A stretch of DNA of 64,000 nt from Bursaphelenchus xylophilus. Lineage: Eukaryota > Nematoda > Chromadorea > Rhabditida > Aphelenchoididae. The stretch covers positions 9,920,001 to 9,984,000 of the forward strand of contig CAJFCV020000002.1 in the NCBI GenBank assembly GCA_904066235.2. The letters run 5' to 3'. Made by a program: the position numbers and the translations under genes. The notes under the pieces were generated by a model. The model saw nothing but the letters and a program-made list of their open reading frames with translations. It was not told where the DNA came from and made no database searches. The number at the start of each line of letters is the position of its first letter. Positions within the stretch are counted from its first letter, which is position 1. Shown here in pieces: positions 23,147 to 34,986 of this stretch.

Positions 23147-24520
23147 TTCTCCTAAACTTTAATCTTTTGCTCCCAAAAAACCGCCAATCCTTGAGCAGAA
23201 TACACCGAAATTGATGGGAAATTATCTTTTCCATCAAATTCTTCTGATAAACCAACTTGCAACGGAATGCCAAGATTTTTTGATTTTTGCCAAAGTCCCG
23301 CGAAATTTAGGAATTCAAAAAAAATTTGCGTGTTTTTTGCTATTTTTGATGCAATTCGAATATCTTGAGGTTTGACACGACTTCTGAAGGCGTTTTCTTG
23401 TAGTATGTGTTATTTTTTTTGTCCAACATTTCCGGGAGATATCAGATTTCAGGTACGAGGACGTGTAATATAACAGAAAACGTGGAATTTCATGGGAATT
23501 CAATGCGAAATAGATGTCGCATGGCTCGATAGGACAGTAAATAGAAGATGGACTACTCCGGGCTTTCTTTTAGCTCGATTTTTAGCCGATTTCAACGGAA
23601 AATTTCAATTTTTATACCCAAAATTTCAAAATTTTTCAAAAATTTTTTTTTTGGGATTATTCCACAATGAACTTCCCAATATTTCAGTATGCAAATCCTT
23701 TCATAAATAACGTTTTGTAATACCTTTATAACCTATTTTTTCGCAGATGTTTCCGTATTTTTTGGAACGGGGAACTTCCCGAGAAGGAAGCCCCCATTTT
23801 TATCGAAAAAAGCGATCGGAGAGCCGAAAAGAATACTTTTAAAGGTAGCTGTCGGCTTTTCCCCTCTCCCTCTGGCTTTTCACAATGTTTTAGAGGGATT
23901 TGGATTTCATTTTTCGGTTTTTTTCGTCTGTTTTTATATTATTTTACCTAAAAATTGGCTTTTCTCTGATATTCCAATCAAAAATCGAAATTTTAAAGCA
24001 AAAAATCTCTATGCCATTGTAAAATAAGCACTTTTTAGTATGTTTCATTGATTAATTTTCCCACATACTTACCAAATTTTCAATTTTTGATAAAATTTTT
24101 ATCTAGTGCAATATAATGTTAGGTCAAAATTTGTATTAAGAGGCCGAAAAGTCGTGATAAAAGTTCACGAAATATCGATATTATGTTGATTGCGGGCTTA
24201 ATGCTTTTTAACTTACAAATTTTTGAACAAAAGACCGCAAAAATTACGGAAAATGGTTGTATAACTGATAACGGGGTTTTTTTCGAAAATTCCTTTGGGT
24301 TTTTATAGTTATTACAAATTTTACGGGGGCCTGTAGCTTCTTTTGTTGATAAATTTGTCTCATTTGCGGTAATTTGGAACGGATTTTGGGGGTTTTCAAG
24401 CAAATCAAGTTTTCGTGGTGGACCCAAAAATTAAAAAAAATGTTTGAAAATGAAGTGAAAATAATTGAAAGGAGAAGCAATAGAAAGAATAGGCTCTACG
24501 AGGAGATTTTTTGACAAAAT
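23147..24520. other. Non-genic stretch
   Basis: I see no supported gene. The open frames here are A/T-rich and lack codon bias. An ACGGAATGCCAAG-type motif lies at about 23260 and a TTTTCGTGGTGGACCC motif at about 24412. Confidence 0.4.
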
Positions 24521-24524
24521 TACG

Positions 24525-24845
24525 GGCATGTTTTCGTTGTGAGACCCAAGGATTTTTCCAAAATCAAAAAAATGTTTGGGTCTCGCAACGAAAACAAAAA
24601 AATCACTCAAAACAGGCCGAATATTATTTGAAGTTTATGTTTTTATTATAAACTTTTTGAAAAATGTCTTCGTGGTGGGACCCAAATGTTTTTTCCAAAA
24701 CAAAAAAATTGTTTGGGTCTCGCAACGAAAACAAAAAAATCACTCAAAATAGGTCGAATATTATTTGAAGTTTATGTTTTTATTATAAACTTTTTGAAAA
24801 ATGTCTTCGTGCCGGGACCCCAAATGTTTTTTTTCAAAATCTTAA
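24525..24845. repeat. 137-bp tandem duplication
   Basis: A unit containing TTGGGTCTCGCAACGAAAAC, CAAAAAAATCACTCAAAA and GTTTATGTTTTTATTATAAA is present twice (about 24575 and 24712). Each copy is followed by a TCTTCGTG(G/C) motif facing the CGCAACGAAAAC motif. Confidence 0.85.
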
Positions 24846-27352
24846 GATTTTTCATGTGCATGGGTCCCACCACGAAAGCTTGTTAAGAGTAAAAAATAAG
24901 CCTAATACTTTCTCAAACGCCCACATAACTTTTCTAATAGTTTCTAAGAAAGCTTAGTTGAAGAATTATATTAAAATTGCTTTACAAAAACAATCCCACC
25001 CTTTTTCGTCGAATCGATCGTTGTAAACTCATTCATCTGTTTATACAACTACTCCTTTGACGTCTTTCTATTTTTTCGAACAAATGTATCGCAAATTGAA
25101 TGTATTATTAGCTCAGCTTCACTTTGTTTCGGAGAGTTTTTTCAAGGATTTGGCCAAGTTTTTGTCAAAATTTGAGTGAAATTTGAGAGTTTTCGTATTT
25201 TTTGCTGAATTTTTTTGGCTGAATTTGTTAGGATACTTAATTTCAGGGCTTACCATGGCTATTCTGTGCATAGAGACTGATTTTTTCATTGCGTATTTTT
25301 AAATTTATAGCCTTTCTTGATCAAAATTTGAGGAAAGTCACGATTTTTTGCATTTTTCTCATTTTTTTTGACTTTTCAGTCGTTTTTCAAATTGAACTTT
25401 TATGTGATAGTAAATTTTCTGACGTATTCTGCTATTTTCATTTTTTATTTTATTGAATTTTATCATTTTTGATACAATGTTACCTATTTTTCATCAATTT
25501 TTATGCAAAATTTTGATTTTTTAATATCTTCTCTTAATTTTCAAAATGAATTCATTACTTTTTTTTAATTTTACACCATATTCTGCCATAAACTTTCAAA
25601 ATCTATCAAATTCTCCCACATTTTTATTCATTTTCTCCTCTTTTTATATTATCCATGCTCTAAATCGCTTGTTTCCCCCGAAATTAAGCCCAATTAAGCC
25701 TAATAAGGGCCGCTAAATCCGAATTGCCTCGATCTGCACTCGGTGTACGGGGTGTTGATACCATTTCCAGTTGAGAAATCTGTTTTCCGTTTTGATTATT
25801 ATACTTTATTGACATTGGAAGCGGGCTTTTGTTATTCGAATACCACGTTCCCTTTACTGCGTGTGATCTCGGGGTATTTTTTATATAAACCGCAAGGTTT
25901 TGCGGGCAATCTGAGTCATCGGGAGGTATGAATTCGATTATTTTTTGGAGATGTTTTGAACTTTTTTGCAAAAAAAATCTTGCACAGTGCAATGTAAAAT
26001 ACGATTTGGAGAATATCTATTTGATGAGTGAAACTTGGCCAAAATTTTTGTTAAAATTTTTTAGGACCTTTTAGAAGCCTTTTTTGACCGCAAAATGCAG
26101 TAAATCAGCGAGATTTTTTGCCGAAAACCCGGAAAAATAAAAAAAAAAAAAAAAATTTGCGATTTTTGATTTCAAAATTTCAAGGTTTGTTCAGAGCGGG
26201 GAGTAAACAATTTCTTCAAAAAATCAATTTTTTACCTTAAAAATTTACGGAGATACAGCTAAAAACGAGTTTTTTCTCTGACCGTCTCTCCTCATTTTGC
26301 GTACTCTCTCGAAAAAAGATTGTTGAATATCTGAGTCAGATCTACAATTAGCGAGCTAAAATTCACAGGGATTGATATGGGGGCTATCTAGATCTTTTTT
26401 ATAGAAATTTGAAAAAAATCGGAGTAATTTTTTTTTTTTTGAATTTTTAGAATTTTCGAGCTAAAAATCCCGAATTTTTCGACAAATGCGATCCAAAAAT
26501 TTTAAGAAATCTCTAAAAATATTGTTTCTCAGTTTTTGTCAAGTTTCATTGAGTGACTACAGTAAGAAAAACACTCCGTATTTTACATATGTGCACTGTG
26601 CGAAAAGCATTTTTTTTTATTTTTTCCAAAACCGCAAAAGTCTGATCACGTGAGAAATTATTCCCCTTCCTCTGCGTTCGATTGGTCACAGACTGACCAC
26701 GGTCCGCTTTTCGCTATCGCTCTCCCAATCCTATTTTTCGTTTCCTCGTAAATTTACGAGAAGCTTCTGCGAATATCGGGGGCTTGTTTCTCTTTATTTT
26801 TCGTCTTGTTTATGACCTACAAATTGATTTTTAGAGATTAGCATGTGCGAAATTTTTTTTTATTTTTGACTTTTTTGGTAATTTCCCGGATTTTTAAGCT
26901 CTTGCAACACTATGCCAAGATTTTGAATTTTGACGGCAAATTCGAAATTTTTTCTTGAATTTGAAAAAAGTTGATCTTTTATAAAAAGATTTTTAATATT
27001 TTTTTGATTTTTTACTTTTTTTTCAAATTTTTTACCATTTGAAACGTTACGCCAAGATTTCGAATTTTGGCGGGAAATTCAAATTTTTTGTCATCCATGA
27101 GAATTTGAGATTTTTCCTTCTTTTTTCAACCCATTTTGTTTAAATTTTTCCACAATGTCGCCCATTTTTGACTGGTTGCAACACTATGCCAAGATTCAAT
27201 TTTCCGCGGGAAGCTCAGATTTTTTGCTGATTTTATCTGAAATCAAGCAAGTTTACTTTTTCGTTTCACAGGATGTTTTTTTCAGATTTTTATAACTAAT
27301 TCCAGTCAAAATTCCGCCTCCGAAGCAGTCCGTTTACATTGACCAGCCGAAA
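24846..27352. other. Intergenic region upstream of the FLVCR-like gene
   Basis: I find no gene. A diverged family A copy occupies about 26030-26590 (TCTCTGACCGTCTCTCC core). The block 26640-26830 is richer in G+C, with a TCACGTGA box and CGATTGGTCA, and may be a promoter. Three CACTATGCCAAGATT motifs lie at about 26910, 27050 and 27185. Confidence 0.4.
26646..26653. promoter_or_regulatory. TCACGTGA E-box in a promoter-like block
   Basis: The palindrome TCACGTGA matches the core bound by TFEB/HLH-30-type bHLH factors, and a CCAAT-type box (GATTGGTCA) lies 40 bases downstream. It is about 700 bases upstream of the FLVCR-like start codon. A functional link is inference. Confidence 0.3.
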
Positions 27353-30300
27353 ATGGCTAGTCCGAACCATCTGCAGGTCCCTCGAGAATCGGTCTCCACA
27401 ACGATCACTGCTTCCACACAACCTGAAATTCGACTATACCCGAGAAGATTCCTTATTTTGGCGTTATTTATATTCTTATCGGCTTCGAACTCCCTTCAAT
27501 GGATCGAATACAGTATTATTGCCGAGACAGTCGTCGATTACTGGGGAGTTTCGTATAATTGGGTGGATTGGACAAGCATGATCTACATGCTAACATATGC
27601 CATCTTGATTTTCCCTGGCAGGTAAGGCTTGAGGGGTTTGGGGACATTTTATACGACGAAAGATGCTTGGGAGAGGTTTTGCCCTTAGGGTAAGATGGAA
27701 AATTTGTTATTTTTTGCTATCCTAGGCCCGCTAAGAGCTTTCAGAACAAAAAAAAATAAAATTACTTGACGATTTTTGGCAAAGTGACATTTTATACGAT
27801 TAAAGGTGTCTGAAGTAAAAATTTACCATCCGGCAATAAAAAAATATGATTTCTTAGTGAGAAACGTAGCCCAGGGATCTCTGGAACCCAAAAAGTTCAA
27901 TTCCTAATTGATTTTTGGCAAAGTGACATTTTATACGATCAAAGCTATCCAATTCTAAATTCAATTGTATGCTATATGTATCATTTTCAGCTGGTTCTTA
28001 GACCGATTCGGCCTCCGAAAGTCAGTCCTACTCGCCGCATTCGGCAATTGCCTCGGGTCATGGCTCAAAATCTTGTCCGTTGACCCATCTCACTTTTGGC
28101 TGACCTTTCTCGCGCAAACCATCGATGGAGCCTCTCAAACCTTTATCCTTGGGATTCCAAGTCATCTAGCGGCTACCTGGTTTGGTCACAACGAGGTTTC
28201 CACTGCTTGCGCCGCCGGAGTTTTTGGGAATCAACTGGGAATCGCGATTGGGTTCATTTTGCCCCCATGGTTGGTGCAGAATGGGTCGAAAGAGGCGGTT
28301 GGACGGGATTTGAACGTGCTTTTTATGGTGTCAGCGGTGGCAAATACCATAATCTTCCTTATGATTATCTTTTGTAAGTTCTTGAGGGAAATTTTTAGCG
28401 AATTTTGAGAAGTTTTTGATTTTTTTTGTTTTTTGACATTTTTTTGATTTTTCGAGGGAAAACTCTGTAGTTTTTGGTCTCAAAAGATAGCCAGAGTAAT
28501 TGTGGAAGAATCAGAGAATTTTAGACACCTCATATATACTCTTAAAATCAATTTTAGTCTTCAAAAACAAGCCTCCAAGTGCTCCAAGTTACGCTCAACT
28601 TCGCACCACAACCACCGACGAACCCTCGGGCTATTTGGTCGACATGAAGGCGCTTTGCAAACATTGCAGCTTTATCTTACTTCTACTTGCATATGGCATC
28701 AATGTGGGGGTGTTTTACGTCATCTCCACCCTGTTGAGTCAGATGATCTCCCGGTATCATAAGGGTGCAAGTACGGAGACGGGAACGATCGGGTTGCTGA
28801 TGGTGGTGGGTGGAATGGCCGGCTCGGTGATTTGTGGCTACTTGTTGGACAAATTTCACAAATTCAAGTGAGTTTTCAAAAAAAATTTGAGGTTTTTCAG
28901 CTTACGTTTTTTATCCATATTTTTTTGGGGAACGCATAAAATTTGACGTTTTTTGTCCATAAATTTTATTTTCTATTTATTTGAGGACTCAATGAATCGT
29001 ATTTTACAAATTTCACCACTCAAAATCAGCTAAACCGACGGGTTTTGGGCCCCGCCACGAAAACCCTGAGAATCAGGGAGAGTCTGCCAAAAGTTTCCAA
29101 ATTCATAAATATGATTGGATAAACTAATTTGGAGCCTAAAAAATATTTTTGTCTACTTTTTGAGTTAGTATTCTCATTAAGTTTTGCGTTTTTTGTGTTA
29201 CACCTTTTTATCCATAAATCATAAAATTTAACGTTTCTTGACCATATTTTTTTATTTTTTGGTTTTTAATAGCTCATTAAAAAATTGTGCAACGTATTTT
29301 ACAATTTTTACAGCTCAAAATTTTTGGAAATAGTTTTTTTGGGTCCCACCACGAAAGCCCTGAGGATCAGGGAAGGTCTCCGAAAAGGTTCGAATTGACC
29401 GAAAATGGACTTGACTTACAATTTTAGAAAATCTTTATTAATTTTTAACATCTTTCAGGCTCACAACAGTAATTGTTTACCTATTATCGGCAGTTGGAAT
29501 GCTCGCTTTCACCTTCACAATCCACCTCGATCTCTGGATCACGTTCCTCACAGCGACCTTCCTCGGCTTCTTCATGACCGGCTACTTGCCGGTGGGCTTC
29601 GAATTCGGCGCGGAATTGACGTATCCGGCCTCAGAAGGCACAACTTCCGGGCTTCTGAATCTCTTCGCCCAACTTTTTGGGATCGGAATGATCATCGGAA
29701 TGGGCCAAGTGATCCGGCATATTGATGTGTTCTGGTGCAACGTGATGCTCTCTGCGTTTTTGTTGATTGGCATGGGCCTGACGTTGATGATTAAGGCGGA
29801 ATTGAGGAGATTTAATTCCCAAGCTCAGAGGCTGGAAGGCGCCGCTTTTGATGTAAGTTTTGGAAGACAAATAGGGTGATAGGTGAGGTGTAGATAATGA
29901 AGAGGCCAGTAAAAGATACCATGCAAAATTTTACGGATTGAAAAAATGTTTTTGATGATTTTTAATTTGGACTTTTACGTTCTTTCAAATTTTTTACCGT
30001 TTGAAACGTTATGCCAAGATTTTGAATTTTGGCGGGAAATTCAAATTTTTTTGTCATTCATGAAAATTTGAGACTTTACCGTGTTTTTTCAACCCATTTC
30101 GGTCAGATTTTTCTAAAATATCCCGCGTTTTTGACCGGTTGCAACACTATGCCAAGATTTTTTTTTGAATTTTTTTTGCCGTTTTTTGCGGAGCGAAAGC
30201 TGGAGGGATATCCGAAATATGTTTTAAAATACGTCTTTTTCTTTGGAGGTATTTTTTGATCATCCAATTTCTATTTTTCTGCTTGTTTCGAAATTTTTGT

Positions 30301-30628
30301 GATTTTTTGGCCTATGAAAATGGGTTTCTCCGGTGTATACTGATAGTTTATGGATCTAGGCACAATATTTGTAATTTTTCAGGTAAAAAGAAAGCCGTTT
30401 TTAGAGATTTTAAAAAATTCCAGTAAAATTTTTTGGCTTAATTATTTGTTTTTTTCCATAAAAGACTTTATATATATGTATAGGTATGCTGTAATTGACA
30501 ATTCCTACCCGCAAAAAATACAAATTACTAATAATTTTCCCTTTCAGAACACCAATTTCGCCACTGAAGAAGTTCGGCCGCCATCGGCCGCGTCCGTCTC
30601 CCAATCAGTCCCACCTTCGTTTTACTAG
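27353..30628 (+). CDS. FLVCR-like major facilitator transporter (SLC49 family)
   Basis: Exons: 27353-27621, 27991-28373, 28558-28867, 29459-29852 and 30548-30628, giving 478 residues. The N-terminal block RRFLILALFIFLSASNSLQW and the SWFLDRFGLRKSV loop match FLVCR proteins. The most telling match is FILGIPSHLAATWFGHNEVS and GVFGNQLGIAIGF in exon 2. Twelve membrane segments can be counted. Exon 4 keeps the EGTTSGLLNLFAQ signature of the second half. Mammalian FLVCR1/2 carry choline, ethanolamine or haem across plasma membrane or mitochondrial membranes. Which substrate applies here cannot be told. A splice acceptor at 27305 precedes the ATG, so a 5' untranslated exon or a trans-spliced leader is likely. 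Confidence 0.93.
30000..30170. repeat. Two ATGCCAAGATTTT motifs in the last FLVCR intron
   Basis: GTTATGCCAAGATTTTGAAT with GGCGGGAAATTCAAA, and a second CACTATGCCAAGATTTTT about 130 bases later, repeat the pair found upstream of the gene at about 27050-27210. Confidence 0.6.
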
Positions 30629-30768
30629 TTCTACACCCCCTATGCTACTGTTTGATTACTTTTACTACCTGTGATACAACGAGATTCACGACGGGTCAAG
30701 TGTTCCTTTGTACATATTCAAACGAGTATTTCTTGGTTATAGCGTCGATTACTGTACAAAAATTGGAA

Positions 30769-30774
30769 AATAAA
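30769..30774 (+). promoter_or_regulatory. Poly(A) signal of the FLVCR-like gene
   Basis: AATAAA lies 141 bases after the stop codon. Confidence 0.7.
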
Positions 30775-30789
30775 TTGATGACAAATAAT

Positions 30790-32899
30790 TTTGAGGGCAT
30801 TTGATCAGGTCTTGTTAATTTTGGGATTGTTAAATAGCAAAAATTTTATTAGTTTTTGGCCGAGAAATAATGATTACTTTGAAAAAAATGGGTCGAAGGT
30901 AAATAATTGCTGGTTTTAGGTAGAGAAAGAGAATTTACCAAGTAAATTGGTATTTAGTAACAGAAAGGGAAGGTTGAATAATGTCTAAAAACTACTTTTT
31001 TGGACTTTAGCTGAAAATAATGACAATTTTTTTGAGCTTCTTTGAGAGAAAAATTAACGACGAACTGCACTGTTGGATGTCACTATTTTTGGGGAAAAAG
31101 TTCTTTCAAATTTTTTCCTACATTTTTTTGATTTTTGAGTCCTTTTCAATATTTTTCTAATTTTTCCCAACTTCTAGTCCTTCCGGAAAGTCGCCGGACT
31201 GATTTTTGGCGTCTGCACTCTGCGAAAAAAAGGGTATGGGCGACATTCGGAAAAAGCCTGCTGAACGGTGCGAAAAGCAAGAAATTGCACAGTGCAAAGA
31301 TAAATAAATTTTGTTTTCTCACACTGCGTCGCCGATTTCCGCCCGGCGACTTTCCGCAAGGACTAGTATTTTTGAGGTGCAAAATATATATATATATATA
31401 TATAAAAGTTGGCACAAATGTTGATAATTTTCGTAATTGAACAAAGTTTTAGATCAAAAATTTTTTTAGTATTTTTTTACACAAAAAAATCAATGATTTT
31501 CATGTAAAATTTTAAAAAAAGATTTTTGCAATGCGAAATCCGCTTAGACACAGCCAAAAAAACGAAAATTTTTCTCTGACCGTTTCCTCATTTTCCGTAC
31601 TCTCTCTCTCTCTCTGCAAAAAAATGGTTGAATATCTCGGCTCTCCTTGTACAATGTTTGCTGAAATTTTGAGGAATTAGAACATGTGCTAGATAGAAAA
31701 TTTGTGCCAAATTTCGCCCAAATCGGAGAGTTCTGCCTTGAGTTACGATCAAATTTGTAATTTCGCCCCATCTCCCTTCAATGTAAATATAATGTTCATA
31801 AATTGCAAGAAAAATCCCAGTGCTACCAATAACGACATCCTGGTTTTTATGGGGAGACTTTACATGTTTCCTCATAATGGTTATTTCTCCCATTGTTTTC
31901 ATCGTCATGGTTTCATGGCCGAAACCGACAAGTCTTCGGCCCTCCCTCTGTTTTTTGCTTGAAGATGGAACTTTTTGGAGTTTTGTCAGTTTGTACGAAT
32001 ATTTTCGGGACTTGTTTTTGGTGGGGGAAGATTACCAAATAGACTTTTGGTCCGGAAGTGCCGACAAAAAATAAATTAACATACCCCAAGTGCGACGGTC
32101 AGATTTACTTGGAACTTTGCACACATGTCAGGCATAGGCCTAATATAAATTCCTGAAAATTTTAACTTGCGATTTGCAGGCGCAGCCGAGATATCGAAAC
32201 ATCGTTTTTGGCGAGAGAGTACGATAAATGCGGAGATCGGTAAGAGAGAAACACTTTTTGCCCGTATCTTGGCCAGTTTCGCGCAGAAACAGATTATTTT
32301 TTACAGAAACATTACTCTCTACGGTAGAAATAAGTGCAAAACTATTCATGCCAAAAGTCATCAAAATCTGAGTGTCGCACTTGGTGTACTTCCCTTGTAA
32401 AATTATTCCCGCTCGTTTGTACGTCAAAATTTCCCCAAATTTGATATTTTTTTCAAGTCAAAACAATTTGGATTTCTTCGGAGTTCCATGCTCTCTGAGC
32501 GGGCCAAAACCTTTGACATTTAAATACGACGTATTTTACCTCATCTAAAACAATTTTTCAACACTTTTTCTTATTTTTATTTCGAATTTTTTTCATTGCA
32601 AGCACTGATAGAATAGAATTGTCAAAGTAAAATCGAGCATACCAAGTGCCAATATTAGATAAAAGAAATTACTGTGGTGAGCTTGCAAAGAAGTCATGAT
32701 TAAATTTGGCGGCCAAAAAATTTCAAATCCAATCCATTTGGGGCGTTTGGATGGTTTTTATCAATCTTCCCTGATCTTCAGGGCTTTCGTGGTGGGATAT
32801 ACAATTTTTTCATTAATTTTGGGCATTTTCGGGCTATAAAAATTGTAAAATACGCATATCGTTATCAAATTTCGGAGAAATCAAAAATCAAAATTTTTT
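30790..32899. other. Intergenic region with family A copies
   Basis: No gene is visible. It holds GCACNGTGC-type sites at about 31210-31330 between two oppositely directed AGTCCTTCCGGAAAGTCGCC-like segments (also seen at about 34675 and 40135-40320), an (AT)n run at 31384-31404, a diverged family A copy at about 31540-31780, and a better one at 32078-32399. Confidence 0.5.
32078..32399. mobile_element. Family A MITE, copy A5 (shortened)
   Basis: The left end, CCCCAAGTGCGACGGTCAGA, and right end, GAGTGTCGCACTTGGTGTAC, are inverted repeats as in copy A1. The inside is shorter than in A1. Confidence 0.7.
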
Positions 32900-33232
32900 G
32901 CTTAATTTATTCAAATTTACAAAATTTATTCAAATTTTCAAAATTTATTCAAATTTTCAAAGTTTATTCAAATTTTCAAAATTTATTCAAATTTTCAAAA
33001 TTATTAAAATTTTCAAAATTTATTCAAATTTTCAAAGTTTATTCAAATTTTCAAAATTTATTCAAATTTTCAAAATTATTCAAATTTTCAGAATTTATTC
33101 AAATTTTCAAAATTTATTCAAATTTTCAAAAATTATTCAAATTTTCAAAATTTATGCAAATTTTCAAAATTTATTCAAATTTTCCAAATTTATTCAAATT
33201 TTCAAAATTTATTCAAATTTTTAAAATTTCCC
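32900..33232. repeat. 18-19-bp minisatellite
   Basis: About 18 tandem copies of AAATTTATTCAAATTTTCA differ by single-base changes and one-base indels. It creates a spurious 108-codon plus-strand frame of repeated FIQIFKIYSN. Confidence 0.95.
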
Positions 33233-34986
33233 TTAATTTATCGACTGTATTATTTTGCTCATAACAACAGTAAAAACGAGTTGAAAGTGTTTTGCCCGCT
33301 CGATGTATTGGCCAAAAATGAGCCCATGGCCATTATCGGGATTGTTATGGGAGTAGAGGGGGAAGGAAAAAGGTAAAAATACTCTTACCTTTCGCTTTAA
33401 TCCCACTTTTCTTGTGGCTTTTTGAGAAGGAGATGTGCGTTTTATAGAATGGCTTTTCTGTACAAGGGATTTTTTATTTTTGTATCATTGTCTAAAAATC
33501 AAAAATTTCATTCAAAAAATCGGCAAAATTAACTTTAAAATGCTGTGAAAATTACTCTACAATAAGTTAACTTGCTTTGTGGTTTTATATTCCCCATAAT
33601 TTTTGCAACTTTTAACCGAAAAAGGAGATCTTTTGTCGAAAATCCGTTAAAAATCGAAATTTCGTTGAAAAAATTGCTGAGATTAAATGTAAAATGTTGT
33701 GAAAAATACTTTACAATAATTGATCTTGCTTTGTAGCTTTTTATTTCACATAATCTTTTCAAATTTTAGCCGAAAAACGAGATTTTTAGCCGAAAATCCA
33801 TTAAAAATCTGAATTTAATCAAAAAATTGCTAAATTGATGATAAAACAAGGTTACACCCCCCTAAAAAGCATTCTACGTCACATCAAAAGTACTTACCCT
33901 CTTTTCATACTACATTTTACCGAGTAATTCCCCTGCCATCCCCCTCTTTTTTACCCATAACACCCCCGAGCACCTGATTCATAAAATCTCTCGTTTATGC
34001 ACCGAAAACGTGAAAATATGCACTTGAAGAGTAGAGCAAAGTGTTTTTGCACACGCTGATGTTTACTCGACAACTCTTCCGTTTCCATTTCCACATGATA
34101 CTTTGCCTGGTAACGAGGAGTTTGGGCCGTTGGGCCGTTCCCTCTTTTCCCCCCAAAAATAATCGAAAATAATTTGTCTAAATGGTGGGAAGGTGTTTTC
34201 TAGTCAATGGTTTCGTTGTTATAGTTGTGATAATGAAGGTTTGGGCAGTTGGTGAGAGTAAATCGGGGAAATATTGGAATTGGAGGGGAAAAATGATGAT
34301 TTTTCGGAGGAAAACCCGCAAATTTCCTGGGGCAAAAAGGTGTGATTTTTAAAAAATTTTAGCCATACGCTCTATATGGCCTACATATTACTTAGTGAAA
34401 ATTTTAGCACGTTATTTATGGGCGCTGCTGAGATATTCAGCAAATATTCGGCGAAAAGGGCTGATTCAAGGCAAAAATGATGATTTTTCAGTAAGAAAGG
34501 CAATTTTCTGGAAAGATAGAGCTTAGTTTTTCAATTAGTTTTGTCGAAAAAATAGTATCTATGGGCTGAGGAGTCAAAAATAAATGAAAATCGATATTTG
34601 AGATTTTTTGAAATTTTTTGATTTTTTGCACCGAGCGATGATTTTTTCGACAAATTTCTTTACAAAGCCTGTTACTACCCCTTCCGAAAAGTTGCCGGAC
34701 TGAAATCTTCGACACGCACTGTTCGAAAACATAAGTTTTCGTTGCATTGTGCAATTTCTTGCTTTTTGCACAGGGAAAATCAAAAAAAGTTTTTTTTTAA
34801 TTTATGACCTGCCAGATACCGCAAAAAGTGGAATAAAAGGTAAAAAAGAGGGCTGTTTTTTTATCGAATGCTCTTCAAGACGTATTTTACCTTTAATTTT
34901 TCTTTTTTCTATTATTTTTGCGATTTTTTGAATTTTGCACCATGCAAAATTTTCCATTTCTAAAATACCCCAAAAATTTTTTCAGG
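33233..34986. other. Intergenic region upstream of the doublecortin gene
   Basis: I find no gene. Two similar 120-130-base segments at about 33500-33620 and 33630-33760 (GTGAAAA(A)TACT(C/T)TACAATAA) are a diverged tandem pair. GCACNGTGC-like sites occur at about 34630 and 34745. Confidence 0.4.

Noticed and set aside
25684..25992. 102-codon minus-strand and 62-codon plus-strand frames
   Set aside because: No codon bias and no family; the plus frame has no ATG. A 5' untranslated exon of the FLVCR gene cannot be excluded.
32898..33224. 108-codon frame FIQIFKIYSNFQ...
   Set aside because: An 18-19-bp minisatellite without indel constraint on frame; no start context or splice logic.
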